Assembly: GCA_017307355.1 (NCBI GenBank)
Contig: JAFKFG010000009.1
Location: 1-64,000 of the forward strand
Origin: Alphaproteobacteria bacterium
GTDB lineage: Bacteria; Pseudomonadota; Alphaproteobacteria; Micropepsales; Micropepsaceae
DNA: 64,000 nt
Direction of reading: 5' to 3'
Below are positions 52,329 through 60,895 of this stretch, in pieces. Every line of letters begins with the position of its first letter. Position 1 is the first letter of the stretch. Under the pieces are notes generated by a model that searched no databases, was not told where the DNA came from, and saw nothing but the letters and a program-made list of their open reading frames with translations. The translations under genes were made by a program, and so were the position numbers.

Positions 52329-53201
52329 ATGCTTCAGTTAGGCGGCATTGTCGTTCTGTTTGCGTGCGTGTTCGGCGGCTATCTGATGACCGGCGGCTCG
52401 CTGGAAGTCGTGATCGAAGCCGCGCCGCACGAAATGCTCACCATCTTCGGCGCCGCCATCGCCGCGATGCTGATCGCAGGGTCCGTCTTCAATCTGAAGA
52501 AGATCGGTGGCAGCCTCGGCAAAATCGTCAAGGGTCCGCATTGGAAGCCGGGCGACTATCGCGACCTTCTCTGCCTTCTGTTCCTTCTGACCAAGACCAT
52601 GAAGTCCAAGGGCCTGATCGCCCTGGAAGCGCATATCGAAAGGCCGGAAGAATCCTCGATCTTCAAGCGCTATCCCAAGATCATGAAGGACCATTTCGCG
52701 CTGGATTTCATCTGCGACACGCTCCGGATGATGACCATGAGCCTGGAAGATCCGCACCAGGTCGAAACCGCGATGGAAAAGCAGCTGGAAAAGCACCATC
52801 ACGAAGCCTTGATCGGCGCCAACGCGCTGCAATCCATGGCCGACGGTTTGCCCGCGCTGGGCATCGTCGCCGCGGTCTTGGGCGTGATCAAGACCATGGG
52901 CGCCATCACCGAACCGCCCGCGGTTCTGGGCGGCATGATCGGCTCGGCGCTGGTCGGTACCTTTCTGGGCGTGTTTCTCGCCTACGGCATCGTCGGCCCG
53001 CTAGGCGCACGGCTCAAAGCGATCGCCGACGAGGATTCCCTCTTCTATCACGTGATCCGCGACATCCTGGTCGCGCATCTGCACGGCAATGCGGCGCAGG
53101 TGTCGGTGGAGATCGGCCGTGGCAGCGTGCCGGGCGAATATCAGCCCAGCTTCCAGGAATTAGAGACGGCGCTGAATTCCATTCCGCCGGAAGGCGCTTA
53201 G
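52329..53201 (+). CDS. motA: flagellar motor stator protein MotA
   Basis: MotA forms the proton-conducting stator with MotB. The 290-residue protein opens with a helix LGGIVVLFACVFGGYLMTGG, has the large cytoplasmic domain with the charged RYPKIMKDHFALDFICDTLR, and the conserved pore region ADGLPALGIVAAVLGVIKTM and IGSALVGTFLGVFLAYGIVG (prolines present). ATG 52329 gives the usual length. MotB is not in the window. The 147-base upstream gap is unusually rich in TTAA tetranucleotides. Confidence 0.95.
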   Translation: MLQLGGIVVLFACVFGGYLMTGGSLEVVIEAAPHEMLTIFGAAIAAMLIAGSVFNLKKIGGSLGKIVKGPHWKPGDYRDLLCLLFLLTKTMKSKGLIALEAHIERPEESSIFKRYPKIMKDHFALDFICDTLRMMTMSLEDPHQVETAMEKQLEKHHHEALIGANALQSMADGLPALGIVAAVLGVIKTMGAITEPPAVLGGMIGSALVGTFLGVFLAYGIVGPLGARLKAIADEDSLFYHVIRDILVAHLHGNAAQVSVEIGRGSVPGEYQPSFQELETALNSIPPEGA

Positions 53202-53360
53202 TTTCAGCCGTTCGCGGCCTTCGGCCAGCGCAACAAAGAAAACCGCCAGCGCGCCGGACAGGATGCCCAGCGGCATCGCATAGGTGACGTCCATATCCGA
53301 GCCGAAAACGACAATGCTGCAGACGATGACGCCCGTCAGTTGCGCAACGCTTTTCGGCAT
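53160..53360 (-). CDS. possible small membrane protein
   Basis: A 66-residue frame with two hydrophobic segments (VAQLTGVIVCSIVVFG and MPLGILSGALAVFFVALAEG) joined by a short acidic turn and a basic C-terminus. An AGGTGGGTG site precedes ATG 53360. It overlaps the last 42 bases of motA on the opposite strand and fills an otherwise empty gap. No family recognised. Confidence 0.45.
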   Translation of the reverse strand: MPKSVAQLTGVIVCSIVVFGSDMDVTYAMPLGILSGALAVFFVALAEGRERLKLSAFRRNGIQRRL

Positions 53361-53451
53361 GTCCGGCACCCACCTGTTTTGTCCCAATTCAGGACACAAA
53401 GTGGGCAACCGGAAAAGGCCGCTTTGGCTCAATAGTTAACGGCGGCGGGGT

Positions 53452-54684
53452 CTAGACCGGCTTACGGGCGGTCAGGACGGGAAAGCCGCCTTTTTCCAGC
53501 CCGGCGCGGATCTCGGCGGCGTGCTCGGCGTCGCGGGCCTCGATCACCATGCCCAGGGTGGCCGACTTGGCGGACAGGCCGCTCAACATGCGGTTGTGCG
53601 AGACTTCCAGAATATTGCCGCCCGCATCGCCCACCAGCGCCGCCACCCGCGACAGCGCGCCGGGCTGATCGGCGATCGCCACGTCCAATGTGAGGATGCG
53701 GCCTTCGCGCGACAGCTCGCGCAGAATCACATTCGACAGCATCCGCATGTCGATATTGCCGCCGGACATCACGATGCCGACCTTGCGGCCCTGAAACAGC
53801 TCCCGGTTCTTCAGCACGGCGGCAAAGCCGGCCGCCGCCGCGCCTTCGATCACGGTCTTTTCGATTTCCAGGATCATGGCCAGCGCATGTTCCATCGCCG
53901 ATTCGCCCACCAGCAGAATATCCGTCACCAGCGCCTTGACGATCTCCGTGGTGAGCACGCCCGGATGCTTGACCGCGATGCCTTCGGCGATGGTCTGGGC
54001 CGGCGCGCCCTGGGTCAGGGGCTCGCCCCGCATCGCCTGGCGCATCACCGGATAAAGCTCGGCCTGGGCGCCATAGATGGAGATGCCGGGCTTCAGCGCC
54101 TTGGCCGCCACCGCGATGCCGGAGATCAACCCACCGCCGCCCACCGGCACCATCAACGTATCCAGTTCGGGCGCGTCCTCCAGCATCTCCAGGCCCACCG
54201 TGCCCTGGCCCGCGATCACTTTCACATCGTCATAGGGATGGATGAAGGTGAGGCCATCGCGGTCGGCGATGGCGCGGGCCGCGACATTGGCCTCTTTGAG
54301 GTCGTTGCCTTCCAATATCACCGTCGCGCCGAAATCGCGGGTGTGCTTGACCTTGGTGAAAGGCGCGGTCACCGGCATCACGATGGTGGCGGGAATGCCC
54401 AGGCGCCCGGCATGATAGGCGACGCCCTGGGCATGATTGCCCGCGCTCATGGCGGCGACGCCGCGCTTGCGCTCTTCCGGCGTCAGCGCCGTCAAGCGGT
54501 TATAGGCGCCGCGCTCCTTGAAGGAGGCGGTGAATTGCCGGTTCTCGAACTTCAAATAAATGTCACAGCCCGCGATCAGGGACAGGGTCTGGGAATGACG
54601 CGTCGGCGTGCGCACCACCTGGCCTTCGATGGTCCGGGCCGCGGCGCGAATGTCATCCAGCGTTACAGGCAGCGGCTTGGTCAT
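53452..54684 (-). CDS. ilvA: threonine ammonia-lyase (biosynthetic-type with one ACT domain)
   Basis: Threonine deaminase forms 2-oxobutyrate for isoleucine synthesis. The 410-residue fold-type II PLP enzyme has the PLP lysine in [32 protein letters not shown], the phosphate loop [17 protein letters not shown], and a C-terminal ACT domain ([20 protein letters not shown]). The single ACT domain and length fit the shorter TdcB/IlvA-like group common in alphaproteobacteria. ATG 54684 is preferred over the upstream in-frame start at 54714. Confidence 0.92.
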   Translation of the reverse strand: MTKPLPVTLDDIRAAARTIEGQVVRTPTRHSQTLSLIAGCDIYLKFENRQFTASFKERGAYNRLTALTPEERKRGVAAMSAGNHAQGVAYHAGRLGIPATIVMPVTAPFTKVKHTRDFGATVILEGNDLKEANVAARAIADRDGLTFIHPYDDVKVIAGQGTVGLEMLEDAPELDTLMVPVGGGGLISGIAVAAKALKPGISIYGAQAELYPVMRQAMRGEPLTQGAPAQTIAEGIAVKHPGVLTTEIVKALVTDILLVGESAMEHALAMILEIEKTVIEGAAAAGFAAVLKNRELFQGRKVGIVMSGGNIDMRMLSNVILRELSREGRILTLDVAIADQPGALSRVAALVGDAGGNILEVSHNRMLSGLSAKSATLGMVIEARDAEHAAEIRAGLEKGGFPVLTARKPV

Positions 54685-54710
54685 GATTGCAATTCCACCG
54701 GAGCGAACGG

Positions 54711-54780
54711 CCAAGTCCTAGCATGCGCGGAGGGTCTTGCTAAGCGCCCGGCGGCAGGATCAGGGTTGCGAAGAACGCGC
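54711..54780 (-). repeat. 70-bp repeat, copy A, downstream side of the S10 peptidase gene
   Basis: This block aligns without gaps to 56701-56770. The best-kept parts are CTTGCTAAGCGCC and CAGGGTTGCG. It lies between the S10 peptidase stop and the ilvA start. Confidence 0.7.
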
Positions 54781-54848
54781 CCCAGCCTTCCCGTGAGGCC
54801 GTTTGATCCGCCCCCGGCCCGCGGCAGGCCCGGCGAGAAGAGCCGGGA

Positions 54849-56567
54849 TTATTTTTCCTTCACGGCCGTTTGGTTCTGGCGAATGAAGCGCGCGACATCG
54901 TCATGCAGCAGCTTCAGCGATTCCTCATTCGCATAGACCATGTGGCCCGATGGGTAATAGTGATACTCGATATTGCCTTGCAGCTTGTCCGGAATGGGAA
55001 GGTGCTGCATTTCATACCGGCCTTCGAAATAGGGCGTGGCGAGATCGAAATACCCTCCTGCCAACAATATCTTCAAATTGGGGTTGGTCTTCATCGCCGA
55101 TGCAAGATCGGGCATCAGGTTGAGGATGCCCGGCTGCGGATCGGTGGCCCCTGGGGGCTGATGATTTGACTGCCAGTATTTGCCGACATCAACCTCCGGC
55201 CGGTAGGCACGGCCTTCGCCATAATGCAGGTCCTTGCGCACATAATCATTGAACGAAGACACATAGGCCGAAGCGATGGATGCCGATTGCGGATCATAAC
55301 CGGCCTCGCGGCTCAAAGGATCGAGGTCGGGCCCGGAAAAGCGCGAATCCAATCGCCCGATACTCATTTCATCGGTGTCTTGGAGCATCTTCTGAAATTG
55401 CCCCACATTCACGCGCAGATCCGATTTCAAGATATAGGCGGCCGGCAGTCCGGTATAATGGGCGAGCTGATCGGCAATCGCTCGTTTGCGTGCCGGATCG
55501 AGCGCCGCGCCTTCCTGCAACGCCAGCGCATAGTCGGTGGTGGCGAAATGCTCGACCTCCTTCAGGAAAGCCTCGAGCGAAGCAGGCCGCGTGGCGCCCA
55601 GGCGATTATGATACCAGGCGGTGGCGGCATAGGTGGGCAGCGCCACAATGTAGGACTGGTCGGTGCCGGGATTATATTGCGGGGAATCCGCGCTGAGGTC
55701 GAAATTCAGAATCTGCGACAGCTGGATCACGCCATTGAAATCGACACTGTTGCCGGTTTCCATGATGTTGATCAGGTTTGCATTGCGCGGCGTGCCGTAG
55801 CTTTCGCCGAAAAGATATTTGGGTGAATTCCAGCGGCCATGCTTCGACAGAAATCCCAGCACGAACTGGCTGAAGGCGTAGGCGTCGGGATCGACGCCAT
55901 AGAATGCTTTTTCCTTGTCCTTGCCGGCGATCCGCGAAAAACCCGTTCCCGGCGCGTCGATGAATACCAGGTCCGAGACATCCAGAAGGCTATAGGCATT
56001 GTCGACCAGCCTGTAGGGCGCGGCCGGAAGATGGGTATCGCCGGGGGTTAAAACACGGCGCGGGCCGAAAGCGCCCATGTGCAGCCATACGGTGGAAGAG
56101 CCCGGCCCGCCATTGAACAGGAAAGTGATCGGCCGGTCCTTGGCCGGCGCGCCCTTCTTGAAATAGGCGACGTAGAATATCGACGCTTCCGCCGAGGTGG
56201 GATTGCGGTCGCCCAGATCCTGTTCGTTCTTCTTGTCCTTGTCGTTCTTGTCTTCCTTCTCTTCGCCGCCGAGCTTGCCCGGATGTTCGCGCCAGGCCGC
56301 GTCATCCCAATCCTTGGGATGGACGATGATGGTACCCGCCACGGCGCGATAATCGATGCGCGCGCCTTCCACCGTGACGCTGCCTTCGCTCTCCACGCTT
56401 TCGGGATGAAACAAGACCCCTTGATCCGGGGCGGCGCTGGAGAGCGCATCGGGCGTGATGCTTTGGTTGGCGCTTTGCGGCCTGAGCGGGGTGGTGGCGG
56501 CCCACCCAACCGATGTCAACGCGATCAACACGGAAAGGCTGAGTGTCACTCTGCTGCGTTTCATCAT
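54849..56567 (-). CDS. secreted S10 family serine carboxypeptidase
   Basis: A 572-residue exported peptidase. A signal peptide (VTLSLSVLIALTSVGWAATT) is followed by a linker with a striking Glu/Lys/Asp-rich run near residues 100-118. The carboxypeptidase-Y-like alpha/beta-hydrolase contains FLFNGGPGSSTVWLHMGAFG (oxyanion region), FIDAPGTGFSRIAG, the nucleophile Ser256 in YLFGESYGTPRN, the acid in AGGYFDLATPYFEG and the His in YYPSGHMVYANE. It removes C-terminal residues from peptides, presumably in the periplasm or outside. Flanked by 70-bp direct repeats. Confidence 0.92.
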   Translation of the reverse strand: MMKRSRVTLSLSVLIALTSVGWAATTPLRPQSANQSITPDALSSAAPDQGVLFHPESVESEGSVTVEGARIDYRAVAGTIIVHPKDWDDAAWREHPGKLGGEEKEDKNDKDKKNEQDLGDRNPTSAEASIFYVAYFKKGAPAKDRPITFLFNGGPGSSTVWLHMGAFGPRRVLTPGDTHLPAAPYRLVDNAYSLLDVSDLVFIDAPGTGFSRIAGKDKEKAFYGVDPDAYAFSQFVLGFLSKHGRWNSPKYLFGESYGTPRNANLINIMETGNSVDFNGVIQLSQILNFDLSADSPQYNPGTDQSYIVALPTYAATAWYHNRLGATRPASLEAFLKEVEHFATTDYALALQEGAALDPARKRAIADQLAHYTGLPAAYILKSDLRVNVGQFQKMLQDTDEMSIGRLDSRFSGPDLDPLSREAGYDPQSASIASAYVSSFNDYVRKDLHYGEGRAYRPEVDVGKYWQSNHQPPGATDPQPGILNLMPDLASAMKTNPNLKILLAGGYFDLATPYFEGRYEMQHLPIPDKLQGNIEYHYYPSGHMVYANEESLKLLHDDVARFIRQNQTAVKEK

Positions 56568-56700
56568 TGCTGCCCTGTCATCTTGGGTGTGATGCGGCCT
56601 CTACTCTGCACAGGATTGCACGCAACAGGCCCCGCAACGGTGGGGGCAGCGCCCGGATATCGCACGAGCGCGGTTCCATTCGAGATCGCGAATGGCTGCG

Positions 56701-56770
56701 CCAAGATCTAGCACGCGCATCGGGCCTTGCTAAGCGCCGCCCTGGCGATCCAGGGTTGCGCCGAACGCCA
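56701..56770 (-). repeat. 70-bp repeat, copy B, upstream side of the S10 peptidase gene
   Basis: Ungapped match to 54711-54780 in the same orientation, roughly 70 percent identical by eye, with the CAGGGTTGCG core unchanged. It lies between the transporter stop and the S10 peptidase start. Confidence 0.7.
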
Positions 56771-56790
56771 ACCTTAAAGTCGGGTAATCT

Positions 56791-58137
56791 TCACGCGCGC
56801 GGAATGTGCCGCCGGATGAATGCCAGGCAGGTCGCGGTTCCGATCAGCGCGACGGTCAAGGCCGCGAAATAGCGGGAACCGCCCGCATCGACCAGCGCCG
56901 CGCCGCCATAGGATCCCACGATCGCACCGATGCGGCCTATCGCCAGGGCCGTGCCCGCACCTGTGGTCCTGACATCGGCTTTATAGATATGGGCCGACAG
57001 CGAATAGAGCGTGGTCTGGGCGCCATTGGTGAAGAGCCCATGCAGGGCCATCCATATGGTCAGGTCCTGGACGTTGGGATGACCTTGCGACAGCACCGAA
57101 AGCACCGCCGCGCAGCCCGCCGCCAACAGCGTCATCAGAACCATGGATATGCGCGAGCCGAACTTGCCGATCAGCCAGGCGCAAGCGATGGCGCCGATCA
57201 CCGCGCCGAAATTATAGGCGGCCACGGTGCGGCTGGCATTGGCGAGGTCCAGGCCCATGCTCGTCATCAGCGCCGGCGCCCAGTTGAAGACGCTGTACAC
57301 GGCGAACAGATTGAAGAAAAAGGCGCCCCACAGAATCAACGTGTCGCGCAGATAGAAGGGCGAGAAGATCGCCAGCAATGCGGGCTTGCCGGAATCGCTG
57401 ACCTCGGTGCGATCGATGAAACGCGTATGCGGAGGAAGCGGATGTCCGAAGCGGCTCAACAGCTTGATCAGGTCTGCGAAGCGTTCGGGCCTGCGCGCCA
57501 TGAAGCGGGGCGATTCCGGCAAGGTCCAGAGCAAGACAGCGGCCAGCGCCAGCGGCGCGGTGCCGCCCAGGACGAACAAGGCGCGCCAACCCAGGGCCGG
57601 CAACACCATCGCCGCGATCAGCCCGCCGATCATGCCGCCCAATGGAACGCACACGATGGTGAGCGCCACCGCCATGGGCCGGTTCCTTTGCGGCGAGAAT
57701 TCCGCGGCCAGCGCCGCCGCATTGGGAAACACACCGCCGATGCCGATGCCCGCCAGCAGCCGCAAAATCAGCAGGGGCGAAATATCATGGACCCAGGCGA
57801 CGGCGCCGGTGGCCAGCGCGAACAGGACGGCGCTGCCGATCAATGCCGCCTTGCGGCCGATGCGATCGCCGACCAGGCCGCCCAAACCCGCCCCCACGCC
57901 AACCCCCACCAGGCCGATCGCCAGCACCGGCGAAAACAGGCTGCGCGCGGCGTGCCATTCGGCGATCATGGCCGGCAACGCGAAGCCGAGAACCTGGTTG
58001 TCGTATCCGTCCAGCAAAACCGCCAGCGCCGCCATGAACACATAGATCTTGGCCCAGACCGGCCAGGGGCCTTGATCGATCAGCGATCCGACATCGACGA
58101 CCGGGGCGGCATCCGTGCCGGACGCTCTGGCTTCCAT
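56791..58137 (-). CDS. MFS transporter, aromatic acid:H+ symporter (AAHS)-like
   Basis: A 448-residue, 12-helix transporter. LLDGYDNQVLGFALPAMIAE in helix 1 carries the D-G-x-D motif of AAHS porters. GLVGDRIGRKAALIGSAVLF is the MFS loop 2-3 motif, and RLLAGIGIGGVFPNAAALAA is the helix 4 signature. Family members take up benzoate-like or other organic acids. Its ATG overlaps the stop codon of the ThDP enzyme gene, so uptake and catabolism of one carboxylate substrate are likely linked. The substrate is unknown. Confidence 0.9.
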   Translation of the reverse strand: MEARASGTDAAPVVDVGSLIDQGPWPVWAKIYVFMAALAVLLDGYDNQVLGFALPAMIAEWHAARSLFSPVLAIGLVGVGVGAGLGGLVGDRIGRKAALIGSAVLFALATGAVAWVHDISPLLILRLLAGIGIGGVFPNAAALAAEFSPQRNRPMAVALTIVCVPLGGMIGGLIAAMVLPALGWRALFVLGGTAPLALAAVLLWTLPESPRFMARRPERFADLIKLLSRFGHPLPPHTRFIDRTEVSDSGKPALLAIFSPFYLRDTLILWGAFFFNLFAVYSVFNWAPALMTSMGLDLANASRTVAAYNFGAVIGAIACAWLIGKFGSRISMVLMTLLAAGCAAVLSVLSQGHPNVQDLTIWMALHGLFTNGAQTTLYSLSAHIYKADVRTTGAGTALAIGRIGAIVGSYGGAALVDAGGSRYFAALTVALIGTATCLAFIRRHIPRA

Positions 58138-59777
58138 CAGGGCACGCCCGCCGGCTTGGGCGGGTGGATGAACCGCCAGGGACTGACTTCCGGCGCGCCC
58201 TCATTACGGATTTCGATCACCTGCGGACCGCCTTCGCGCAACGCCCGCTCCAGCGCGCGGCGAAAATCGTCCGGTGTGTTCACGCGGGCGCCGCGCAGGC
58301 CGAAGGATTCGGTGAATTTGACGAAGTCCGGATTCCTGAGGTCGGCGGCGATTATGCGCCCGTCGAATTGTTCCAGCTGATCGCGGCGCACATTGCCGAA
58401 GGCATTGTTGTTGAAAATCAGAGTGACGACATCCAGGCCATATTGCGCGGCGGTCGCAAGCTCCGGCGCCGCGAACATGAAACCGCCATCGCCCGTGATC
58501 GCCACAACGGCTTTGTCCGGATGGGCCGCCTTGATTCCCAGCGCGGTGGGAAAGCCCGAGCCCAGCGTCCCCATATAACCGGACGTGACATAGGTGCGCG
58601 GCGCGAAGACGGGAAAGCCGTACCAGGATGCGAACCCGACTTGCGAAAGTTCATCCGTGACGAAGCCGTCGCGCGGCAGAACCTGGCGCAGCACATCCAG
58701 ATACGCCATTTGCGGTTGAACGGTGCGGATCTGGATTTCCGCAAGCGCCGCGGCGTCCCGGATCGCCTGGCGCCGTCCCGCCTCTCGGCGATAGCCCGTG
58801 CGGCGGACGGCCTCGACCAGCGCGCCGGTCGCGGGAGCGGCATCGCCGAGGATCGCGGCATCGGGCACAAGCCGTTCCATTTCGCTGGGATCGATATCGA
58901 CGCGGATGGTCTTCAATCCCGGCGGCTGCCACGGCCAGCGCCAGGATGGCGCTTCGAGGCGGGTGCCGATGCCGATCATCAGGTCGGTCTGGGGCCACAA
59001 ATTATAAGCCGCCGCGATGGTCAGTCCCAATTCGTGATCGTTGCCCACGATCCCCCGGCCGCTGCGAAAGCCCACCACCGGCGCGTCGATCTCCTCGGCG
59101 AGCGCCAGGATGGCCTCGGCGGCACCGAACGCGCCGGCGCCCACGAAAATCACCGGATGCCGGCTGGCACCGATCAGCTTGGCGGCGGCGCGAATCTGGT
59201 CGGGATCGACGGGCGGCGGCGCCAGACGGGGTAAGGGCGCGCCCGCACCCACCTCACCTTTCTGGGTGAAGATATCCCATGGCATCTCCAGCGCGGCCGG
59301 CCCCTGGCGCCCGGACAGCATCTGCTGGAACGCGCGGGCCACGCCCGCGCGCGCTTCGGCGGGAGCGTTCACGCGATCCGCCCATTTCACGAATCCCCGC
59401 ATGGTCGCCAATTGATCGGGCATTTCGTGCAGATGCCCCCGGCCCTTTCCCAGAAAGTCATTCGGCACTTGGCCGGTGAGCATCAGCACGGGCTCGTTGC
59501 AGCCGAAGGCGGTGAGAAGCCCGGCGCCGGCATTGAGCATGCCCGGCCCCGGAACGACGGAGAAGACCGACGGACGCCCCGTGGATCGCGTATAGCCGAA
59601 GGCCATATAGGCGCAGGCCTGCTCATGCCGCGCGCCGATCACCCTTATGTCTTTTTGCGCCCGATGCAGCGCGTCGAACAGACCGTAAGTCTGAGCCCCG
59701 GGAAGCCCGAAAACCGTGTCGATCCGGTGGTCCCTCAGGCCGGCCACCAGCGCTTCGCCGCCGGTCATCTCAGTCAC
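58137..59777 (-). CDS. thiamine-diphosphate-dependent enzyme, acetolactate synthase-like
   Basis: A 546-residue three-domain ThDP enzyme. The catalytic Glu52 is in IGARHEQACAYMAFGYTRST and the N-domain opens VFGLPGAQTYGLFDAL. The middle domain begins near LIGASRHPVIFVGAGAFG, and the ThDP/Mg motif is GDGGFMFAAPELATAAQYGL running to NNN at 456-458. It resembles acetolactate synthase large-subunit paralogues and 2-oxoacid decarboxylases; no regulatory IlvN gene is adjacent. Start is GTG 59777, favoured by a G-rich Shine-Dalgarno. Coupled to an AAHS-type transporter, so a decarboxylase of an imported 2-oxo or aromatic acid is plausible. Confidence 0.88.
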   Translation of the reverse strand: MTEMTGGEALVAGLRDHRIDTVFGLPGAQTYGLFDALHRAQKDIRVIGARHEQACAYMAFGYTRSTGRPSVFSVVPGPGMLNAGAGLLTAFGCNEPVLMLTGQVPNDFLGKGRGHLHEMPDQLATMRGFVKWADRVNAPAEARAGVARAFQQMLSGRQGPAALEMPWDIFTQKGEVGAGAPLPRLAPPPVDPDQIRAAAKLIGASRHPVIFVGAGAFGAAEAILALAEEIDAPVVGFRSGRGIVGNDHELGLTIAAAYNLWPQTDLMIGIGTRLEAPSWRWPWQPPGLKTIRVDIDPSEMERLVPDAAILGDAAPATGALVEAVRRTGYRREAGRRQAIRDAAALAEIQIRTVQPQMAYLDVLRQVLPRDGFVTDELSQVGFASWYGFPVFAPRTYVTSGYMGTLGSGFPTALGIKAAHPDKAVVAITGDGGFMFAAPELATAAQYGLDVVTLIFNNNAFGNVRRDQLEQFDGRIIAADLRNPDFVKFTESFGLRGARVNTPDDFRRALERALREGGPQVIEIRNEGAPEVSPWRFIHPPKPAGVP

Positions 59778-59789
59778 AGGACCCCCCTT

Positions 59790-59803
59790 GGAATTCGAAT
59801 TCC
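59790..59803. promoter_or_regulatory. perfect 14-bp palindrome upstream of the ThDP enzyme gene
   Basis: GGAATTCGAATTCC is fully self-complementary and lies 12 bases upstream of the GTG start, next to the ribosome binding site. It could be an operator for a dimeric repressor. No regulator gene is adjacent, so the link is speculative. Confidence 0.4.
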
Positions 59804-59958
59804 GGCCGCGCCTTGATGGAATTCATGTGATCCGCGAAAGCGCAAAATTTCAATAGCCGGCGTTCAACCCGGATGGGCGGTGGGCAGATGCTTGAGGGTA
59901 AGAGGCAGGACGCCGCGCCGATGGCCGCGCGTATCGCATTCTCCAGGGTGGAAAAGGC

Positions 59959-60312
59959 ATGGGCTGGGTCACCGCCATGCGCCGGCGGTTCAACACCCAT
60001 CGCATCTGGATGCGCTTCAGCTACGCCATGACGTTCGGCGCGGTGACGCTGCGCCTGCAAATTCCTCTGGGGCTTCTCGCGGGCTATCACAGCTATGGCG
60101 CCAAGTCGGTTTGGCTGGCCTACACATCCTGGATTTCCAATGTGATCGCAGTGGCGATCTCCACCTTGTGGATGCACCAGAAATCCCCGGCTCATGCGGT
60201 TCGCGATCCCTCGCGCGTGAGATCGCAGGACACGCGCACGCCCTTTCCGGCGGACTCAACGCGGGAGAGGTTTGCGGGCGGAGAGACCGGCATGACTACC
60301 CATAACGGGTAA
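59959..60312 (+). pseudogene. C-terminal fragment of a DUF2306 membrane protein
   Basis: The first 70 or so residues (FNTHRIWMRFSYAMTFGAVT, then LRLQIPLGLLAGYHSYG and VWLAYTSWISNVIAVAISTL) match the last two or three helices of DUF2306 proteins, including the H-R-x-W-M motif. Complete members have additional N-terminal helices that are absent here, and the roughly 40-residue tail is not family-like. A truncated remnant is the best reading; a shortened functional protein cannot be excluded. Confidence 0.5.
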
Positions 60313-60427
60313 TACATTGTCCGTTTTGCCGCAGCCCGCCTGCAAGCGGACGATCATTTGGCCCTTGCGCGCTCGCGATTTCCGATGATGTCGTAGTATC
60401 GGGCAAGACTCTCGCATCGAAAGAGCA

Positions 60428-60688
60428 ATGGGCGACGAAATCACATCCGAAAAGTCGAAAGCCGTCATGCAGCTGATGGCGCTGGCGAAGATCGAGCTGG
60501 ACGCGGGACGCACCGCGAAAGGAACACGGCTTCTGCAGGAAGCCACCGAACGGGCCGCGGACCTGGAAGGATTCGCGCCGGTGGCGGAGACGCAATCGGC
60601 GATCCACCATTCCACCATGGTGGGCGATCTGAGAGCGATCTACGGATTGGGCGGCATCCCCAGGACCGGCAAAATCGCGCGACGGTGA
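60428..60688 (+). CDS. small protein of unknown function
   Basis: An 86-residue, mainly helical, charged protein (KAVMQLMALAKIELDAGRTA, then TRLLQEATERAADLEGF) with no signal peptide or membrane segment. AAAGAG lies just before ATG 60428, and codon use matches the genome. The Ala/Leu/Glu helices could form a tetratricopeptide-like hairpin. No family is recognised. It ends about 40 bases before the tRNA on the other strand. Confidence 0.6.
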   Translation: MGDEITSEKSKAVMQLMALAKIELDAGRTAKGTRLLQEATERAADLEGFAPVAETQSAIHHSTMVGDLRAIYGLGGIPRTGKIARR

Positions 60689-60728
60689 TGAAGGCGGGCG
60701 CGGCGCCACAAGCTTGCGCCAATGGGGC

Positions 60729-60803
60729 TGGTAGCACCGGACGGATTTGAACCGCCGACCAAGGGATTATGATTCCCCTGCTCTACCGCTGAGCTACGGT
60801 GCC
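60729..60803 (-). tRNA. tRNA-Met (anticodon CAT)
   Basis: A 75-nt cloverleaf read on the minus strand. The acceptor pairs GGCACCG with CGGTGCT (first pair G-U), the D-arm is GCTCAGCGGTAGAGC, the anticodon stem GGGGA/TCCCT encloses loop ATCATAA with anticodon CAT, and the T-arm is GGCGGTTCAAATCCGTC. The CCA end is encoded. Elongator Met is favoured by the AATCATAATC loop; an Ile2 (lysidine) tRNA cannot be fully excluded without comparison. Confidence 0.93.
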
Positions 60804-60895
60804 AAGCCAGGATGACGGTCCAAAGACCGTGGGGCGGGGATGTAGGAGGCCCCGGCCTTGCCTGTCAAGATTGCAGGAAAAATACGGGAAAAGGA

